Source of the DNA: Diplocarpon mali
Lineage: Eukaryota; Ascomycota; Leotiomycetes; Helotiales; Drepanopezizaceae
NCBI GenBank assembly: GCA_024741835.1
Contig: JAENRP010000103.1
Span: 111,587-134,369, forward strand
Reading direction: 5' to 3'
DNA: 22,783 bases
Below are positions 19,330-22,783 of this stretch, piece after piece. Both the position numbers and the translations under genes were made by a program. Each line of letters begins with the position of its first letter. Position 1 is the first letter of the stretch. Under the pieces are notes generated by a model. The model was not told the DNA's origin and ran no database searches. It worked only from the letters and a program-made list of their open reading frames with translations.

Positions 19330-21275
19330 TCGGAGGTAAAAGGGCTTTAGCTAGTCGATATAGAAGTGCCTTGCGATTTGTATACTATTAATCTGCTTAA
19401 GCTTATACGATTTTCTATACTCTTTACCTTCTTTAGCGATTCGAAATAGGCCTCTTTAAGAAGGTCGAAGCTTTTAGCTAAAAGCCTTTGCGTCGTATAG
19501 CATTACTATAGAGCTAGGAAGGAAGCTCTTCTCTTTCTTAGTAAACTAAGCGATATACTTCTTATATAGCTTATTCCTTCTCTACTCTAATAGCGCCTTA
19601 ACCTTATCCTAGATACCTTCTTATGTTATAATATACTTGAGAATAGTGTTGCTCTATATTTTATATAATTGCGAATCAGCTTCTTATAAGGCTTTAAAGA
19701 ACCCTTAGTCGGTAAGAGTTTAATAGATTATATACGCGTAATAAGTAGGGAATGCTAAATCGACTAAGGCCTTAGGCTAATATCCTTAATAGATATTAAA
19801 AGGGGAGTACCCTAGGAAGGAGATCTCTCTAGCGTTTACTTTAAATAGCACCCTTTATAGTTTCTCTTTAAATGAGCCTTGAGATTTAGCCATAGCCTAT
19901 TAGAAAATATCAACTGCCTTCTCTACTATGCCTATACTCTTTTTAAAGGCCGATAGGGAGTTAGTCCATAGGACCCTACGCTTCCTAATGAACTAGCGCA
20001 CCTGCTCTTCGAAATGGCTACTAAAGTCGATATAAAAGCCGATAGGAACGCCTTCGATTTGAAATAGCCTTTCTAAGCTTTAAATAATATAAGTAAAGCT
20101 AGGCGTAAGGCATAGGAACGCTTAGATAAACCTAGAAAAGTAGTTAATAACTATTAAAATATACCTATATTCCTTTGGCATACTAGGAAAAGGTCCGCAG
20201 AAGTCGGCGCTGAGAAGCTCTATCGGTCCTAAGACTACTACCTTAGAGAGAGGCTATAATCTCTAAGCAGGTCCGTATTTCAAGCATTAGATACACCTTA
20301 AGATATATAAGGAGACGTCCTTTATTATAAAGGGCTAGTATACGTTCCTTAGCTTTTTAAAGGTAGTAGTAGAAGCAAAATGGCCTCCTTTATTATATAC
20401 AGCGAATAGAGCGTTAGAAATTTGTCTTAGGACTAGGCAAGACTTATACTTCCCTTTCTAATAGTACTAAAGGGCGTTGTCCTCCTACTTGTACTTAAGG
20501 CTCTTCTGCTAAAGGCTCCTCTTCCTCACTTAGTCTATTCTATTAAGAAACTCTTAGTGTAAAAGATATTTCATTACCGCACTATACTAAAGGTATTATA
20601 GAAAGGCCTATAGGGCTTCTTATATCTTAGCATCTATTGTTAGGTCGGTATTTGCTAGTAGATAAGTAACATTAGGAGTTATAGCTAGTCTAGCTAGGAT
20701 TTTTGAAAAGGGAAACATAGGTTAAAGGCCGATATTTAACTCTACTCCTATAACCTAGCAGAGAGCTGCTATAAATGATATATCTTCTTCCTAGCCTCCT
20801 GCATATCTTAGAATCTTTAAAGGGTAGAGTATCTCTTATATAGCTTTTAGCTTTGCGTATTCAATCTTAATTAATAGGTTAGCGATATCTTTAAGTAGCT
20901 ATTTATAGCCCTCCTTCTTATCTTTCTAAATCCAAGTGCTATTCTAATCTACTACTATATATATATATCCGTACTTTAAGTAGTCTTTCTTATTACAATT
21001 GTCTTTTAGAAAGATAGTCCTTAATAGTGTATCTGCGATCTTATTTCTCTTGCCTTTAATATAGGTGATTGTGATATTAAGGAGGCGTAGCTCTATAGCC
21101 TATTAAGTATAGATTCCTTCTTATATAGAGCTTGAACTTAAGAAAAAGGTAAGCGGCTAATAGTTAGTATAAATAATGCTGGTTTTCTCTCCCTTAAGGA
21201 AATAGTAATATTTTCGGCAGAACTTAATAAGGGTCAGAAGCTCTCGTTTATAAGTGCTATACTGCCTTTAGGTAT
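19330..21275 (-). pseudogene. Degraded pol of element A: RNase H, H2C2, DDE integrase, GPY/F
   Basis: One net reading frame links all the domains. RNase H shows YSTYKRELLTLIKFCRKYYY, later YIKGKRNKIADTLLRT. The zinc module shows GGHF and CIxC, with the expected first His read as Tyr. The integrase core has Asp (codon 20205-20203, SADFCGPFP), Asp (20028-20026, YIDFSSHF) and Glu (19923-19921, GIVEKAV); the last two are 35 codons apart. It continues with LGYSPFNIY and ends with a GPY/F-like part (GLFRI, LKQIN, LKPFT). Many in-frame TAA/TAG stops destroy it. The distances between domains are multiples of three, so decay was by substitution, not indel. Inactive. Confidence 0.88.
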
Positions 21276-21582
21276 TATAACGACACAGAACCGCCGAAGT
21301 GCAAGATCAAGTATAGGAGCAAGAAGTGGTGCAAAAGGCGTATCCTATAGGTTTAATACAAAGGAAACGAAGAAGTTAGAGAGCCCTCCTTAGGGGAGAG
21401 CCCTTCTTCCTTATATATATAAGTAGCTTAAGGCTCTTTATCTATTTATGTAATATTATATAAGAATATCCTTTTGCACCTTTAGGGTCGATTCGAGAAA
21501 ACCTTATATTAAATCGAGATTGCAAAACCTTAAAATGCTATACTCCTAAGTAATTATATTAAGTGGAGGTATAGCTATTATA
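21276..21582 (-). repeat. LTR of a second, nested retrotransposon B (307 bp)
   Basis: The ends on the plus strand are TATAACGAC and GCTATTATA, which fit TGTAA..TTACA LTR termini in which TG and CA have each become TA by RIP. On the minus strand the LTR is preceded by a strong polypurine tract (AAAGGGGGGAGG at 21597-21586), making it the 3' LTR of a minus-strand element. A TATA box (TATATATATAAGG type) lies near 21413-21425. GGTAT at 21271-21275 is the probable target-site copy; the other copy should lie beyond the window. The insertion separates the RNase H of element A from its reverse transcriptase. Confidence 0.72.
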
Positions 21583-21910
21583 CTACCTCCCCCCTTTAAG
21601 AACGCTTGCCTATAAGCGTTAGTAGGTTATAATAAGTTTCGTATAATAGCGTACTTAGCGCATTATTATACAAATGGTACTATTTTATATTTGGTTTAGC
21701 GCAAGTCGCATTATATATTTAAATTTGTTTTTCCCTTTATAAGATCTTCCTTCCTTAGTATAATAACTATATATAATTACATAGGTCTCCTATTCTTACT
21801 ACTATAGTATAAGGCTAATATATAGTAGTAGAAACAATTACTATTACTACTATTAATTACTATAAGTAAGTTTGCCCTAGTCTAAGGTCGAATTGCATCT
21901 AATATGCGTA

Positions 21911-22580
21911 GTGCTAATTCCCCTGCTATTAGGCGCCCTTGCGGTGGCCTACTGCGTTTGTTATTACTAGTATATGCGACGCCTTATGCGCGATATTGCG
22001 TATAAGTGCGAATTTAAGTCGGAGCGTAGTAAGAAGTGCTATTAGTACTAGGAGCAAAAGGCGGAGTGCATCCTTATAAGTACTCCGAATCGACTCTAGA
22101 GTTCTATTTATTCTAATACCTTATAGCTTCCCTCCTATATTAAGGAGGAATTCGCAGCGCTATCCGCGGCCCTTAAGGAGTAGCGGGGGGAGGCTGCCTA
22201 GCAGTAAGAGGAGGACGATAGTAGCGACGATAATAATGCGCAGGCGGTTTCAGCAGGGAACCGCAAGATGCTCTATTAAGAGGCGGTCTGGCGCGCCTGG
22301 GTCCTTATTAACCTCTTACTAATAGCTAGCGCAGAGGCTCTGACTAGCTGCTTTTAAATCGAGCGTACTAGTCTTGCAAAGCTCCGCTCTATAGCTAAGG
22401 CTATAGTAAGCTAGCTAAAGGAGGTCTAGGTAATAGTTGCTATAAGTTAAACCCGAATTAGTATCGAATCGATTGCTGACTTTTTAATAGGAGTGCAGCG
22501 ATCTTATCGAGTCTCGGCTAGCGAGGTTAAAGTAATCCAGCCGAACTATACTAGGCCTCTTAGGGTCTATTACCGCATTA
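21911..22580 (+). pseudogene. Degraded Cys-rich repeat-associated ORF, stops consistent with RIP
   Basis: One plus-strand frame keeps coding-like composition across about 220 codons but has 13 in-frame stops, all TAG or TAA and none TGA, as expected if CAG/CAA (Gln) codons were mutated by RIP. The N-terminal part has spaced cysteines (CVC, YKCEF, KKCY, KAEC), suggesting a small zinc-binding segment. An amphipathic part (EEFAALSAALKE), an acidic run (EEDDSSDDNN) and a helical part (VWRAWVLINLLLIASAEAL) follow. I cannot name the family. It could be a gag-like or accessory ORF of a transposable element. Confidence 0.6.
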
Positions 22581-22783
22581 GTAGAGCAGACTGCTATAGT
22601 AGCGGAGTCTTTTATAAGGAAAGGGGGGCTTGCAGTAGCAAGGGTAGCATTAGGCGCAGCGGCTAGTAGGGCGGCGCTAGCGGCGGCAAAAGGAGGTCGG
22701 GGTCGTTCTAGGCGAAGGCGTGTTCGGGAGGCGAGTTCCAGCTTTGAAACGGAGTTGGAGCTTATCTCTTTGAGCGCAAAGGA
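22536..22783 (+). other. Open 82-codon frame running off the window end
   Basis: In the frame one base ahead of the degraded Cys-rich ORF, the plus strand is open from 22536 to the window end, reading ALVEQTAIVAESFIRKGG, then an Ala-rich segment, GRGRSRRRR and SSSFETELELISLSAK. GC content is higher than in the surrounding RIP-affected DNA. It may be the true continuation after a frameshift, or a second exon or ORF of the same repeat. No start codon or family is recognised. Confidence 0.35.

Larger units (their letters stand above)
18899..21275 (-). mobile_element. RIP-degraded Ty3/gypsy retrotransposon A, 3' part (pol end and 3' LTR)
   Basis: The 3' portion of an LTR retrotransposon on the minus strand. 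In element order it holds RNase H (about 21275-21000), H2C2 integrase zinc module (about 20410-20283), integrase core (about 20230-19800), GPY/F-like segment (about 19510-19335), a polypurine stretch ending AAGGGAG at 19053, and the 3' LTR. Order RNase H before integrase identifies Ty3/gypsy. The block is AT- and TpA-rich with TAA/TAG stops, as RIP produces. Reverse transcriptase and upstream parts are missing because a second element interrupts it at 21275. Confidence 0.88.
21583..22783. mobile_element. RIP-affected internal region next to LTR B (incomplete at window end)
   Basis: AT-rich, TpA-rich DNA runs from the polypurine tract to the window end, becoming less AT-rich after about 21930. 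If LTR B is a 3' LTR, the 3' end of its pol should lie on the minus strand here, but I could not recognise integrase or GPY/F motifs on that strand. Instead there is a degraded plus-strand ORF, annotated separately. The region could be a non-autonomous element, an element with an antisense ORF, or a third inserted repeat. Confidence 0.6.

Noticed and set aside
21568..21572. Second GGTAT as target-site duplicate making LTR B a 292-bp solo LTR
   Set aside because: It would end the LTR in TGGA rather than CA/TA and ignores the polypurine tract and the TGTAA/TTACA-type ends at 21276 and 21582; a 5-base match is easily chance.
1..22783. tRNA, rRNA or telomeric repeat arrays
   Set aside because: No convincing tRNA B-box (GGTTCGANNC) pair, rRNA segment or TTAGGG array was noticed by eye; a tRNAscan run would settle the tRNA part.

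Overview
The window reads as nuclear DNA of a filamentous ascomycete (Pezizomycotina). Five protein-coding genes can be reconstructed. Four contain short spliceosomal introns (48-147 nt) with GT..AG ends, several with a CTRAY-type branch site. The genes sit in GC-rich DNA full of microsatellites. The last 3.9 kb is an abruptly AT-rich, TpA-rich block whose reading frames are broken only by TAA/TAG, the mark of repeat-induced point mutation (RIP).

Layout. 1-1700: no recognisable gene; a 200-bp AT/TACA/CA microsatellite at 1047-1252. 1701-3532 (-): a five-exon sucrose/alpha-glucoside-type GPH/MFS transporter. 3996-5407 (-): dynactin subunit 2 (dynamitin), three exons. 5720-7462 (+): an RTC4-domain protein, two exons, sharing a 312-bp divergent promoter region with dynamitin. 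7463-9071: repeats, no supported gene. 9072-10702 (-): a conserved fungal protein with an N-terminal C2H2-like and a C-terminal RING-like cysteine cluster, four exons. 10703-15551: about 4.8 kb of simple repeats and one diverged ~100-bp direct duplication, no supported gene. 15552-16796 (+): a metallo-beta-lactamase-fold-like protein whose HxHxDH motif is altered. 17408-18769 (-): a Hep59/C9orf78/Tls1-family spliceosome-associated protein, three exons. 18899-22783: nested, RIP-degraded LTR retrotransposon remnants.

The five genes are ordinary housekeeping or accessory genes and do not form an obvious pathway or biosynthetic cluster. Dynamitin acts in dynein transport; the Tls1-family protein is linked to Brr2/splicing and, in fission yeast, telomere length; the RTC4 family is named from a telomere-capping phenotype in budding yeast. 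I see no operon, CRISPR array, tRNA or rRNA.

The most informative part is the right end. A minus-strand Ty3/gypsy pol remnant keeps one net reading frame across RNase H, H2C2, DDE integrase and GPY/F-like segments. It ends in a 154-bp LTR only 129 bp upstream of the Tls1-family start codon. Its RNase H end is cut by a second, 307-bp LTR whose terminal TG/CA dinucleotides have both become TA. Beyond that lies a degraded Cys-rich plus-strand ORF with 13 in-frame stops, all TAA/TAG. I found no convincing new defence or metabolic system; the findings are mostly structural or evolutionary oddities.
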